Positions 42,459 to 54,815 of a DNA stretch of 64,000 nucleotides are shown here, piece after piece (positions within the stretch are counted from its first letter, which is position 1; every line of letters starts with the position of its first letter). Below the pieces are notes generated by a model that did no database searches, was not told the DNA's origin, and saw only the letters and a list, made by a program, of their open reading frames with translations. Source of the DNA: Coniferiporia sulphurascens (lineage: Eukaryota; Basidiomycota; Agaricomycetes; Hymenochaetales; Hymenochaetaceae); NCBI GenBank assembly GCA_002794785.1, contig NBBA01000001.1, positions 3,720,001 to 3,784,000 on the forward strand, given 5' to 3'. A program made the translations under genes and the position numbers.

Positions 42459-44327
42459 TTAATTTCTATTTACACGGTGAAACATTGCTCGTACTTCAAA
42501 GAATCTCCGTCTGTCGGCGATTTTTACGCCTCTGCAGCCAGTAAGGTTTAGGCTAGATAGGCGGTGGCAGGAATCAATAATGGGGAAGAGTCCCTTCGCT
42601 GTTTATTTCATCTGGTGTAAATCTTTTGGGCAACCGTGACCGCTCACAACGGCGTACCTGATATTCTAGTCTCAGCGACTTCGAGAACTTCGAGATCCAC
42701 GCAGCTCGATATCCATGGAGCGACGTCATCGTCAATTAGAGTCTTATTCAAAATCAAAGTTTTCAATGGCGAGGCTCGCTCTTCTTCACTTTCGGCTACG
42801 AGACCCACTAGGTCCCCGGAGCGCAGTGATATGCCGGATAGATTAAGATGCTTTAGAAAAGAGAAAAGCAGTTGAGAATGACCCACTTTCAGATAGGGAT
42901 TAATGGCAAACCTACCTGACACCTTCTCCCTACGTGTCGAATAAAATACGCGAGCGCACTATCATGCCTCTTGGTCATCCCAAGTTTTAGGTTTTGTACC
43001 AGGTTTATTGTTTCCAAGGCGGGACAGGAACGTAGGGCGTCTGTCAGGAGCTGGAGCGCATTGTCGGTTAGCGTCATGGATGTTGAGTTCATGATTGAAG
43101 TGCTAGATCCCGGTCTAGCTCCCATTGCGCCTATATTCAGAATTTTTAGGAGAGGTAGATGACGAACAGACTCCATTAAACCTTCGCTAGGAATAAAGGT
43201 AGATGTCAGCGAGAGCTTCTCTACCCTTGGTCCGATATGCAAGTTAGACATAGATTTCAGACGTGTAAACGAGACGTCTATGCGCTCCAGGCAGGACAAG
43301 TCTGGAGGAAGAAGGAGATCGCCACATCCGAGACGTCGTTATGCCTGAGTTTTAAGGACCTCAACCGTCTTAATGGTATTTTCTCTTCGGAAGTTTCACT
43401 TCCCCCCTCAATTGCTCGGTATGTCGTCGATATCATCGCATCTGACTAAAGGATTTATCGATGCAATGACCTCCTTTTTCGTATCTTTAGACTCACTAGA
43501 TCCCGTATTCCCGCTATTTTGAGGACCTCGAGATCCGGACATGCTTTGATCAAGGAATATATTGACAGGCTGTTGGCTCCCGTGAAGCTCAGATTGGCTA
43601 TTTTGAGTTTAGGACAAGTCTTTCGCGATCGCTTCTACCGATAGTTGTCCGACTTTCGAGCAATTCCTGAAGATATCAGAGACATTACAATGTACTCCCG
43701 AGCTCAAATGCAGTCTCTCACTCGCCTAAGTATCAGAGTTTCAAGACCTGGAAAGCGCCCGATCATCGAGGCATATTCTTTATCTGTGAATTTATTGAAA
43801 TCGCTGAGTTCCAGTACACGCAGTTTGCCGCCAAGCACGCGCGGTATGGCCGACAAGGTATGCGAAGTGACGCCCAGGCCTCCATTCAGAGACACAGAAT
43901 ATCCGCGTAAAAAATACTACGGCGAACATTAAACATGAGGTCCATGTCGCAGAAGGATCGAGGGTGTGCCTACGGTGGTAATCACGACGTGGCTAAGGAG
44001 CCTCGGATGCTGTTTTTTGAGCATCGTAAAAAGCCTAGGCAAGACGGCTTCAGGGATAATCTCTAACCATTTACGCGTCGACGCCCAATGGTCTTGGTCA
44101 GAGAACTCGGAAAAGTTATCGGAAAATGCGCGTATACAAAGAGTTGCCAGCGCGGGTGGATATGGGTGCCTCACACTTCGGACGGATAAAGCAGACGAGG
44201 AAGGATTATTTCCGGATGGTAAACGATTGTCATCCTCAGACGGTGCACCCATTTGTGTGGACAGTGTCTTTTGTCTCTTCGTTCTTTGCGCAGGCGACGA
44301 GCTGGCCGTTTTTTGGCGTTTCGACAT
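42459..44327 (-). CDS. Leucine-rich-repeat protein (unnamed)
   Basis: Starts MSKRQKTASSSPAQRTKRQK at 44327 with a basic nuclear-type N-terminus, then HPYPPALATLCIRAFSDNFS and VLPRLFTMLKKQHPRLLSHV. Exons downstream carry irregular leucine-rich repeats: LGGKLRVLELSDFNKFTDKE, GRFPGLETLILRRVRDC, LKIANLSFTGANSLSIYSLI, LSCLERIDVSFTRLKSMSNL, VEKLSLTSTFIPSEGLMESV, LQLLTDALRSCPALETINLV and LKTLILNKTLIDDDVAPWIS. After a donor at ISG-GTACGC the last exon reads LTGCRGVKIADRRRFFEV and ends with TAA at 42459-42461. The type resembles RNI-like/F-box-associated LRR proteins conserved in Agaricomycetes; no F-box was recognised. Function unknown. Confidence 0.75.
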
Positions 44328-47300
44328 GGTAGCATAACGTGAAGACACAGCGCGCCATATTGGGCTGTACCCAAGAAGGTAAGCGACAGCGATCAGAAGC
44401 GCAGATCAAAGGTCCCGTTTCAGGCAGCTTGTGGCAACTTCAGGCAGTGAGTCGCGTCTTTACTATCTCAAGGTTGAAACTTTTGAACAAGTTAAAAAAT
44501 TACGCACATGCACTATCGAAATTAATGATTATTTCCATATCCAACTTTGGGATATGAAATATTCTACTCACAGGTCTCGTTGGAATGACAATGACGGAGC
44601 CAGTGGCAGGGTAACAGCGAAGAATTCAGTACTACGAGCGTCCTCAGGCTCCTGGACCAAGCACGCCGCAACCGCTTACTTCGATGCAGGTTATATTCAT
44701 AGTCAGATATTTTTACATTTTTATAAAGGAAGACTCCGGGCTCGGAACCTCAACCCGTTACCGCTGCTGTCTGGACCAATAAGACGCCGCCCTTATGCGA
44801 CCGTGTGGCCAAATGCACCGTGTGCCACAAGAGGAAAAGGGTATCAAATAGATTATGTATTTCAGGGATGTCTAAAACGATAAACAATGCCTACGCCGCA
44901 CCAGGCAGTCGTATTAAGATTTCTGCGAAATCCACGGTGAAGAAGGGACCTTTATTAGTAACAACGCAGGCGTCTCCCGAGTTGTAGAGGTTGGGGCAGC
45001 TTCAATGGCGTGCTCACACCTCCGAAAGAACCAAGAGCACCAAGCACGTTCCGACAGTTTACAGACGTGCGGGTGCATTGTCCGAGGGGCAGCAGAGCAT
45101 TGAATTGGTATGTTTATATGAAGCGAATTGCGCATTCCGACGGGGAAAATGAAACAGTGGAGAGTTAGGGTGCATCGAAATTTTACCGTTTCCGATTGTT
45201 CTCCGGAGCAAACTCGCCTCCAAGACTCTGTCTGTTACTGTATTCCGAGGCACATAGAACGTTCTCCCAATAGACCTGATCAAATCGATGTTGACGCACC
45301 ATGCGAGACCGGAGGCAGTAGACGAAAACAAACGTGGTTTACGGAGCTGTCACTAGAGCAGCCGATCCGACCAATATTGTCCGAGTCGATGCTGGAGTAA
45401 GTAAATATCCACGGTATCTTTCAACAGGGTTTCGTGGCTCGATTAGGATGCCTCTCGTAAACCCTATCTAAAGATATATGTAAATAGTCTTGGCATGCCT
45501 AGTGACATGATCGAAAATGACTTACCCTCAACATTGACAATGGACTCTAAAGAAACGAACCCCCAAGAGGGGAATGGAAGTTGTGCAGATGCTCCTTCAG
45601 TGCATTTGAAGGATGGCCCCCTATCGAAGCGAAATGCGTGTCGAACGTTACCCTGTCTCCTGCGTTCTTCGCACTAAATTATGAACTATCCCGTAGAGCT
45701 TGTAAGTCGCCTTCACAGGTATCGATGGCAGAAATACTCTGCCATCCAGACGAAACAGGGAACCCCGGTGTGATGCCGTAGTGGATGTTGAGTAAATTAC
45801 GAGAAAACTATAACCACGAAGATTGTGCCAATGAACAGGCTTGAATCTTCTTCTCGAACTCGCTGCGGAAGCTTCAAGTCCAGAGCGGCTAGCAGTGTTA
45901 TGTCGCTATATTGACGATCAGGCCGTCGGATCAAAATATAGATACTATCGCAGCGGACAAACCAAAGCTTCGTGGGATGCATCTTGCACCAGGACCAAAC
46001 AAAGGTCCATAAATATCGAGTTTCTTCGGATTCTAGTGGAAACTCATAGAAGACGGTGCCAGGGACTGCAGCCATGGAAGCATGATAAATACGGTGTGTT
46101 TTTAATCAAAAAGGGTGTCCTAACTTCTGATAGGTGATGTCATTCCCTTCTGATAGTCTTCCCTGGGGCAAGCGAAACGGAGTTCGGGAGATTTTATCTC
46201 AAGGAGTCTTCGCTTGAGTCTTCCAACACAAGAACACGACTTACGAAAACATATGTACGAACTGGGGACGCCACGAAGGTGCGCGGAACTGTGCTTCCAG
46301 ACGTTCGGATGGCGAAGTAGAAGTCACGAAGGAGGCCACCAGGGGCTTGATAATATCATCTCCACACCTAAATGAGCAAGCAAGGTCGTAAAGCATGCGT
46401 GTACTGTAGAAATAAGGGATGACACACATTGCTGGACCAAGTTCCTCGAATTCGGGGTTGAAACTTTAAAACTCGAGAGTTTTGGACAGATCACGTCGGA
46501 CTCGGTAGTAACAAAAGATTGGCCGCCGGGCCTTGACGTCGGCTCCAAGTACGCAAGAAGTCATTAAAGGATTGAAGGCGATTCCAGGGACGAGGGCACT
46601 GTGTATACGTTAAGGGACCAGAGCAGAGTGTACCGTAAGCCCCTTCTTTCTTCGACGGGCCGGTGGACGGAGCCCCCTCTGATCTAATGAGGGTTATGTC
46701 TCCCTGCTGTATGAAAGGACATCCAGCACTTGCTCGGGACCGACAAAGGTACGACGGACCGTCGGAGCGCCCCGGAGAGCAAAATAGCACAACGCAACCA
46801 TGGGCACGCGGCCGCCTCGGTTAGATCTGGTAGACCTTCAAGATTCAGTGTTCGGACGCCCTTAAGACATAGTTTGACTTGCATAAGTTCATGACCGAGC
46901 CGGATAGGAAGTAAAAAAGGAGGTCGAAAGTTGCCAACCAGTTAGTGAACCAGATCCGAGTGCAAAGAGAAGTCCCGTGCACGACTTGCAATTGGTTGGG
47001 ATCTGGATACCCTGTTGTAATCGGAACGAACAACTCGAGGACCACGCAAATCATTAATAATCAGCATTTGCAACCGGCGTTGCAGCACCCAACCCTTATA
47101 CATGAAGCGAAAGACGAAATTGCCCAGTTGACCCCGTGCGTAACTGGACAGACGAATGAAGACCGTACCGCCGACGAGGACGTTGAACAGGGTGTAAAAT
47201 GTCCGACATAACCATCAACAAAAACAAGATATGCACATCAGCAGAGCTTTAGCAGAGTCACGAAATCATACATTTTATGAAACATGATATAAAATTCGGC

Positions 47301-47330
47301 CGGCCTAGTCTTATAGAGACGGAATGCGCT
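44328..47330. other. Gene-poor 3-kb stretch
   Basis: Only short overlapping frames occur on both strands, none with a family signature and none with neat intron joins. Two minus-strand pieces look coding-like: FYTLFNVLVGGTVFIRLSSY (about 47150-47210) and EETRYLWTFVWSWCKM (about 45990-46040), which might be remains of a membrane protein gene. The plus-strand frame 44431-44883 (150 codons) has no resemblance I recognise. I see no LTRs, terminal repeats or poly-A tracts that would mark transposons. Confidence 0.4.
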
Positions 47331-48560
47331 TCAGAAGCTACTGGCAGCCTCCAGATCGTCCGCGTTTAACCAGTCCGCCCCGTCATTCATCAGCTCCACC
47401 CAGACACTAGTCCTGGCATTGATAGGCCATCCCGGTGTATCATAGAATCGCGCCTTGATACCCCTTGAATGCGCGTCGCCGATAAAGGAAAGAATCGTCG
47501 CCCGTTGAATCTCAGTAATGTTGGTGATCCCGTCCTATCCGACGGATATCCCGTAATCGGTGCTGGCGATAGGTGAAAGCGTGTCATCCCAATTTGTGTT
47601 CAATGACGAATTCGTAAGTTGATCTAGAGGGGCATCGAAGAAATAATCGCGCGGTGACAGTTCCTTCACTTGCTCAAGCGGAGAGTTTCCTGTACCTATG
47701 ACGAGTAGTGGACCTGGGTTTATGGTGCCATTTGAAAATGTGGTTAGGAAATTCCTCTGTCGGAGGGGTTCCAGAGCTTGGAGGATAACGGGAAGGGCTC
47801 TAAATCGTAAAAAGAGTTGACTCATGTTCTGCGTTTATGATAAGGTGATCGAGCAACGCACTCCACGCCATCAGTCTTTATATCAACAAGGAGCTGTAGA
47901 GGCACGTCCCCTGCCATATCAAATACACCACTTGGGGATCATCAGGAGCGTCCCGGACTAACATTATATTTTTACACACTCACTTGAATGAGGTTTCACC
48001 GGCAGTAAACTTTGTCAGAGGATTTTGTCCTTCAATGATCTTGACCAACGGATTTACATAAAGAGATCCGAACGTCCGAGCTTCCGTAAGCGCAGCCAGT
48101 TCGTGTCCCACCTGGGCCCTTTGTGATCAAGTGGAATCACGCGACAGATGTAAAGTAACAACTTACAAATAATGTCCCGTTTATAAGCCATACGTCAGCC
48201 TCAACACTAGCGACACCGAGGCTCAGTGCCGTCAAAAGAGGCACGTCGCGCCAATCTATTTTTTATTATAATTTTTATTATAGGGCCGAGCCCCAATAAA
48301 GAAAAGAAAGCCTCACAATCATTATGTGAATGAATTTGCTTTGGCTGTCATTGATTGAATATGCGTGTAGAACGGATGGAAGTGTCATTATGTACGAACC
48401 ACGATGTTTTGCGTGAATTGGGACGGATATTGCAATAAGGACGAATTCGTGTCCTCCAGCATGGCGATCTGGGTGTCAATGCTGGGTTTTCCGAGAACAT
48501 TCGAATTGTGCAGAAGAGCAGCGGCGAAGCATACTAAGACACGATTGCAGATCATCATGA
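47331..48560 (-). pseudogene. AIM6-like PLC-type phosphodiesterase with internal stop
   Basis: Minus-strand gene starting MMICNRVLVCFAAALL (signal-peptide-like) at 48560. Exons join well: YPSQFTQNIV / PKQIHSHND-Y-WRDVPLLTA / LSLGVASVEADVWLINGTLF / VGHELAALTEARTFGSLYVN PLVKIIEGQNPL / GVFDMAGDVPLQLLVDIKTD / VILQALEPLRQRNFLT / VIGTGNSPLEQVKELSPRDY FFDAPLDQL / LSPIASTDYGISVG. The next codon is TAG (47533-47535) where the family has Trp (GWDG). Past it the frame stays open: DGITNITEIQRATILSFIGD, ARFYDTPGWPINARTSVW, DWLNADDLEAASSF and TGA at 47331-47333. HSHNDYWR and the DVW/DIK acidic residues are the family's catalytic-type motifs. The break is a single TGG-to-TAG change, so this may be a recent null allele or a base error. 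Confidence 0.82.
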
Positions 48561-49873
48561 AGAACTAGGAGGAACAGGAGCAGCTGTACCAGCATTACGA
48601 AGAGAACGCGACTATATAGTATATCGGAGACGAGTTTGACCTGAAAATAGCGATACGGAGCATTAGAAATCAGAGCAGCGTGACCATTGACGAGTGGTTC
48701 GCGAGTTCGGAAGGCATGAAGCGGAGTCTAGCCGTACTTATGAAACTAGACGCTTCAGTCCTAAACATGCAGTAGTAGGGGTAGCGACAGCCGGTGTCCG
48801 GCTAACTACTAGCACCAGTCCCCATGTAGAGTGAGTACTGCCAGAGGAGGAGACGAATAGTCTGGTGCGGTATCTTGCGCAAGCGATGGAGCAAAATCGG
48901 ACATAGACGATGGACAAATAATGTCAAGAAGCAGCACACCATGCGTCCACAGCCGTTGAGGCGTCGCGAAGTCGTATCTCGAACGCACGTGCGTGGTAGA
49001 TCCGGCGACCTGTGCACAGTCGTCGGTGAGCTTCAAGAAAGCACTGCGAGTAGAGGGGCTCGGGAGCACGGAGCACGGGGGCAGGTCAAAGGCTCGTCTT
49101 GGACAGAAATAAATTGCAACAGAGACTCGACCGCCGAAAAATATTGCCGTCGCGAAGGTGGCCTAAAAGAATAAGGTCGTCTGGCCAGCCCATTTGTGTG
49201 CTTGAGCAAAACCGAGTAATCCCTTTATGTTACTCTCCTTTTTCGTTTCAAATCGTCAAATGGCGGTAAACGTCGTAGCAACCTAGGCCTGTGGCATGGT
49301 AATGAGCAGCGTTCGGGCGAGTACTACACGCGCAGGAGAGTCCTCCCCAAACGGAATGCGCTTATATAAGAAACGCCCAGATTTTATTTCCTTTCGCGAC
49401 GAGTTAGTTTGCGCGGAAGGTTTGCTTTCCCGACCCACCAACCTTAGCTCGTAACCCAATTTGATCAGAGGAAATATTCATTTTTTCTTGAAACGTCCCG
49501 GCTAGGCGAGGAAGCCTTTGGCAATTGGTGCGCAGGGGTTGTATTCATCTCCGCAGAACAATAAGCCTCCTGGTTTCCCATACGATTGTGTCACTTTTAG
49601 TCACCTCATCACCCTTGACAATTGTCTGGGTAGAAACAACGTGCACAGCAAAAACTGAATAGACTTATAGCGGCTCAGAATCCCCACCGACGGTCAAAGA
49701 TTGGTCTGCGCTTAACGAATGCTGCTATAAGTCCATACACTACCTGCTTCCCTTCGAAGCTTCGCCGGTCCGTAGGCAATAGTGGCTCCCCGGGAGAGAG
49801 ACTAGTGCGCTAAACCGTAATTCGCCTACGCTCTCACACCCCCGGATTTTTCGTGCTCTCGAGCTGCACTGTC
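48561..49873. other. Intergenic with coding-like scraps
   Basis: About 1.3 kb. A plus-strand frame near 48620-48770 (DEFDLKIAIRSIRNQSSVTI DEWFASSEGMKRSL) and a minus-strand frame at 48809-49069 (RYDFATPQRLWTHGVLLLDI) look partly protein-like, but neither extends through convincing introns. They may be decayed gene pieces. The remainder looks non-coding and precedes the gene at 49874. Confidence 0.35.
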
Positions 49874-50318
49874 ATGCCCTCCATTTCTCAGTCGTATGAA
49901 GTCGTACTGGATTTTACGAACGACACGCACGACGCCGCTACCGTGCAACTACTTAGGGACTATGGGCGTCCGTCAAACCGGATCGTTCTGCTTAATCCAG
50001 GAGAAACAATATCACTCGTACTTGACGCCGGCGACACCTACGAGTATACCCTGAAGACTAAATCTAAGGTCGTGAACATAACGTGCGTTTTATCTGTTAA
50101 CCCTGATTAGAAGCTGGGGATTGCTTACTGCCTCCCCTTGAACCAACAGAGCGCGTGCATGGAGAGATGTCGCTTGCGTACTCTCGCAGCTTTTCTTTCC
50201 GGGCTCACCACTGTGGCCTCCTCCTTACATGGCAACCAGGACCCCGGTCAACGGCATCACCGTCGACCGACTCTTCCGCGAAACACGATTTTGCTTATTC
50301 GACTACACTGACCCCTAG
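49874..50318 (+). CDS. Small conserved-looking protein of unknown function (125 aa)
   Basis: Two exons, 49874-50082 and 50150-50318, joined in phase across a GTGCGT...CAACAG intron. The protein begins MPSISQSYEVVLDFTNDTHD, continues ATVQLLRDYGRPSNRIVLLN PGETISLVLDAGDTYEYTLK, and exon 2 reads ARAWRDVACVLSQLFFPGSP, then NGITVDRLFRETRFCLFDYT DP. It looks like a short beta-rich domain. The clean splice and balanced composition argue for a real gene; I recall similar small hypothetical proteins in Agaricomycetes but cannot name a function. No signal peptide or membrane segment. Confidence 0.7.
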
Positions 50319-51377
50319 TATTGTTATAATTCATTCGGTAAGTACAAGGGGAAAGGCAGATATCATATGAAGCACATATTCACTGACGGCTCCCAGTGTA
50401 CCGAAAATGCCCCCTTGATACCCGTCATGCAGTCGCATGAGTTGGCATACGAACTCCAGGCCTTCCTTTCCACACGCAATTTACCTCACCGATCCATACG
50501 ACCGCCTGGTGCCTTCGTTTTTCTCGACGTATATATTGCCAACCGCATGGAGAGACGAACAACTCCTATCCCATACTACCACAAGCCGCATACCGGTGAC
50601 GGAGGTGCGGAAGGGGAAAGGAGGTGCCCTGGTAGTGTCAGCTGATCTCATGCAAGCGGGGAGACGATGAGAGAAAGAAGGGACAGCCGATTGACCTTGG
50701 ACCTTCTTGGTGTTCTGTGCTAATGTTATCCCCCGTATTTTGTCCGCATGTGAATACAGATGCTTTGCTTTTGATTTCGGCGAACGTAGGTGCCTTGGTC
50801 AGTGGGAGAGCTGAACAGGACAAAGAGGGGCGAGTGTCCGCATGCCCTATGCGTGCTCGCGAACTTAAGAGGAAAAGAAACGCTTGTCATCAGCTCCACT
50901 CCCTTTTTTGAAAGTGTTCCTCAGGCCCAGAAGGAGTCAACGTGGCTTACACGAGTTTTCTGTTTTTTTCAACTTTTCGCGCAGCGAGTAATATTGCCAC
51001 GAGGCGACCGCGCTGCAAACATCTCTGCACAACATCAGTTTGTGATACACGCGGGGTACACACTACTATCGAACAACAACAATAAGATTAGCCCTTGGTT
51101 CCTTTGTCAGATATTATATCCTTCCACGTCCAGAACATAGTTTATTAAGTTTAAGGCTGACTGAGCATGGGTATCAATTAGCCCCTTTTTATTCACGTTC
51201 TTTTTGAGAACAATAGGCACCTAGGCCTGACCCCATAAAGATTGGACAGGGTATTATTAACCGTAACAGAGAACAGTGAAAACCACTATATAACTGGCTA
51301 CTCGTACAATTATTTGATACTTCCCCCGGTATCGTTCTTTTACATACATCCATAGTAATGCTTATACAGAGTGTCCT
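50319..51377. other. Intergenic, no supported gene
   Basis: About 1.06 kb. Overlapping plus-strand frames at 50367-50670 (LTDPYDRLVPSFFSTYILPT AWRD) are mildly protein-like, but I found no start, intron or family to support a gene. Confidence 0.4.
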
Positions 51378-53053
51378 TTACGTGCGCCAATCGCCGACTC
51401 GAGTCATAGTCGGGCAGCCAGGGGTTGGGGCCGAAGAGAAACGGGTTTCCACAAATACTTTCTGAACACCCGCCTCTCTCTTATCGAAGGCTTCGTACAG
51501 AGCACCCATATCGTCAATAGGCACGCGATGAGTAAGTATGCTGTAGAAGGAAAGAGTCAACCAGTCAGATTTTTACAAACGGGATAGGAAAGAAAGAGTA
51601 CATACAAAGTCGGGTCAAATTTCCCCGGGATGATGTAATCGTTTAGAATCGTTTCCCAGTACAGCTGTACAGGCGCCTGGCCATTTCCAATGAATCGCAC
51701 GCCCTTTTCCATGAGGGCGCCTATATTGAATGCATTGGTATACCCGGCACTTGATTAAAGGTGTCAGTATTAGGCAATAGGTGTTAGATCATAAATGCAT
51801 ACTATGCAGCGATGATCCCACAGCGACCCATCTTTTTGACTGACATGATCATCTCGTTTACTATTTCAGGTACGTCAGTCTCGAGCATGAGCGTCTTTTG
51901 AATCTTGTGAAAAGCCGTCTTCGGTTGATGGAAAGTTCCACAATCCAGCGCGACATCCAAACCGCCAGGTACAAGTTCCTGAAGGCGCTTTACAACATCC
52001 TTGTGCACGCTAAAGTCAATGACCTCAATCCCAGACTTTTCCATAGCGAAAGTGAGGCGTTCAGGCACTTGGTCAATGCCAATGACGCGTTTAGCGCCCT
52101 TTAATTTTGCCCAACGCGCAGCGCACTGCCCAACAGGGCCCATACCCTTGAATAGATATGAACGTGGATACCATGAGGAAAGTACGCAGGACATACCCAT
52201 ATTCCAACAACGTCGCCTTCTTTAACCCCTGTATCGACAACAGCGTGGTAGCTTGTGGGTATTATATCGGACAAATAAATGGCTTGCTCGTCCGTGACGT
52301 CGTCCGGAATAGGGAGCAAATTCACTTCGCCAAATGGGACGCGGACATATTCAGCCTGTCCTCCAGGAAATCCGCCCGTAAGATGAGAGTATCCAAAGAA
52401 GCCAGCATCACGATGACCATACATCGCATTCATAAGCCTATATAAAATTGAGTGGCGTCCGAGGGACGAGAGACATAAGACATACGAAGAACTGTTCGTG
52501 CGCTCGCAAAACGAAGAAAGTTTCTTTTGGCAGTATTCACATTTTCCACATGCCTGTTCGTTAAGAATCAGCGCGGGAGCCGATTAATGGCAATGTCAAG
52601 TTCGACCGTACGATCTGGAACGATGCTACAACACGGTCACCGGGTTTCAGTTTGTTCGATACATTCGTACCAACACGGTCAACTTTGCCCATGAACTGTC
52701 GAAAGGATAACGATTATTGTGCTTTCGGACATATTCACAGCTTTAGAACGCGCACCTCATGACCGAGGATATCACCCTTCAACGCAATTAGTAAAGCATA
52801 ACAAATCAGATTCGCTGTGCCATTTGCATACCTTTTGCAGTGTCAATATTTCGCCGTGATACAGGTGTAGATCGGAACCACAAATGGTTGTTCCAGTCAC
52901 CGCGACAATGACATCGTCGGGCTCGGTCACATCCGGCACGGGTGCGTCAATGACTTCGACCTTTCCGGTGCCCATCCAGGCCAATGCTTTCATAGTCGAT
53001 CCATCACCGCGACCTTTGTATTCGGCAGTGGTGGCGGTAGGGACCGGTCCCAT
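51378..53053 (-). CDS. Zinc-dependent alcohol dehydrogenase (MDR family)
   Basis: Starts MGPVPTATTAEYKGRGDG at 53053. Exons: MKALAWMGTGKVEVIDAPVP with VTGTTICGSDLHLYHG (catalytic Zn Cys) and KGDILGHE (catalytic Glu); GKVDRVGTNVSNKLKPGDRV VASFQI; then, after an intron ending AACAG, ACGKCEYCQKKLSSFCERTN, the four-Cys structural zinc lobe. Then GGFPGGQAEYVRVPFGEVNL LPIPDDVTDEQAIYLSDIIP TSYHAVVDTGV; GMGPVGQCAARWAKLKGAKR VIGIDQ (NAD-binding Rossmann motif); and VPIDDMGALYEAFDKREAGV QKVFVE before the stop at 51378. All family landmarks are present, so it looks functional. Layout resembles glutathione-independent formaldehyde/long-chain zinc dehydrogenases; substrate unknown. Confidence 0.9.
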
Positions 53054-53490
53054 ATGCTATTCGATACGTGAGCATGCAGACCGATGTACGCTAGAGACTG
53101 AGATTCGGACGTACATCTTGGAGAGCGTTGGCTGCTGCCTGCATAATAGTATCGTAAAGCTGAAAGTGAGAGAGCTCTTCAACATCTAGCCCGGGTCTTT
53201 AAAAGGGGCGGGATTTGGAGCGGTACAGCCGGCATGATGACTCTGGGCTGATCATAGCGAACGTCATCGCGGGCAAGCGCTCTCTGGTGGATAGAAGTTC
53301 AATACCGTCACTATTTCCTTATTAGTAAGCAGAACCTCGACCATGCACCTTGATCCAGAAAAATGCCTCGCACTTGGACACACAATCAAAGAAACTTGAG
53401 AATATGATTGAATTAGTAGCCCAGCCAGGGAAAATATACAGGTATGCAAATGCAAATAACAAAGGGGGCTCTAGAGAATCTGTGCCAGTT
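53054..53490. other. Intergenic, no gene seen
   Basis: 437 bp holding the dehydrogenase promoter and the 3' end of the bL17 gene. Confidence 0.45.
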
Positions 53491-54581
53491 CTACGACCTC
53501 GGCCGTTCATTTTCCCTGAGTTTCGTACGCTGCCGCTCGTACCAACCCGTACCGGGAAGACCCAGACCAGAGTTGCGCCTCCTATTCAAAGCACCATACG
53601 AAAGTGAAAGGGCGCTTCTGTCCGAAGCGGGAACGCGCTCTCCAGCCCGCAGCTTTCTTCGACGGCCTTCTTCGTAGGCCGCAATCAGTTTTTCACTGTC
53701 TACGCCTTTGATATTGTCTACAGTTTCCTCCAGTTGTTGGCGGGCCTTGGGATGACTGAGAGGCTCCGCAATCAAATGCTTCTGTATGATCATTAAGATG
53801 CACAATCGTCAAACGTTTCCAACATGTTGATCGAGTGGTGAACATACGATGTGTTCCTCTGCCTTTATGGTCATCTCCTTAACCCCTACGTTTGGCCTAT
53901 AACGTAACACTTTCTTTAAATTTTCCTGAGTGATTCGACGTAGTCGTCCACCAATACCCTCGTGCAAATATCCTGGTTTCGCAGCGCTTTTCTCCTGTCT
54001 GATGACTTCTCCGACTCCCTGCAGTCCGTTCGCAATCACGTTCTGTGATCCTTTTGAAACGGCATTTCCGAAAAGCTCCCAGCCTACCGCGCGTGCAGTC
54101 ATGTCGAAACGCAAGTCGCGCGGATTATCGACGAGCTCGAGGATTGCGTGAGGTGCATTATCGCCTTTACGGTTACCGAACTTATGGACACGTGTGTATC
54201 CGCCAGGCCGATGGGCATAACGGTGCGCCAAAAGTCCAAATACTTTTGGAATGAGCGTGTGCTTGAGTAAAAATCCTTGCGCACGTCGCGCGGCCGGGAG
54301 ATCGCCTTTCTTTCCCAGCGTAATCAGCTGCAATAAATTTCGTCAGTCCAGACGCAGTTGTGGCCAGCGAGGAAAACGTACCTTTTCCGCTAACCTAGCC
54401 GCATCCCTAGCCTTCGGAAGGGTTGTCTTGATCTGCTCATGCTCGATCAAAGACGTGACCAGGTTCCTGCTCAGATTCAGTTTGTTAAAACAGTCAGCGT
54501 AGACATGCATTCGTACCGAAGCATAAGCATTCGGTGGGACGACGTCCGCGAGAACTTCCTGAAAGCAACCCCATGCTTCAT
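53491..54581 (-). CDS. Mitochondrial ribosomal protein bL17m
   Basis: The start at 54581 gives MKHGVAFRKFSRTSSHRMLM LR, joined over an intron (GTACGA...GAGCAG) to NLVTSLIEHEQIKTTLPKAR DAARLAEK, then LITLGKKGDLPAARRAQGFL, GGYTRVHKFGNRKGDNAPHA ILELVDNPRDLRFDMTARAV. M-x-H-x-x-x-x-x-K-L/F-x-R-x-x-x-H-R and the I..EQI.TT..KA.. segment are the bL17 signatures. Compared with bacterial bL17 there is a long fungal C-terminal extension (to 53491, ending LRENERPRS) as in yeast Mrpl8-type proteins. It belongs to the large subunit near the exit tunnel. It is divergent from the acyl carrier protein gene. Confidence 0.92.
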
Positions 54582-54815
54582 CCTGGAAGCTTAAACTTGT
54601 GCCGCCTCTGAGTAAAGGACAGTAAGGGAGCTTTAGCTCTCACTTACTACCAGCTGGGCCTGAGTGAGTTCAAGTTGTTTCGACGCGGTGATATTTCCGC
54701 GTGACAAATATGTCACGGTGACTTTGCAAGCGGAGTTTAATAAAAACGGACTCACCCGGGTTGTCCCTCGTCACGTCGAGCACTTTCAGTCGTAATTCCG
54801 ACTCGTCGAAAAACC
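54582..54815. promoter_or_regulatory. Divergent promoter of two mitochondrial-protein genes
   Basis: 234 bp separate the bL17m start from the mitochondrial acyl carrier protein start. A shared promoter for two nuclear-encoded mitochondrial proteins is likely. Confidence 0.55.

Noticed and set aside
45797..47054. DUF6533-like membrane protein gene on the minus strand
   Set aside because: Only scattered hydrophobic pieces in different frames; no continuous set of exons could be built.
48240..48340. AIM6-like gene truncated at its 5' end by an AT-rich insertion
   Set aside because: The AT-rich stretch is a normal intron: splicing it gives PKQIHSHNDYWRDVPLL, and a further 5' exon with a signal peptide is present.
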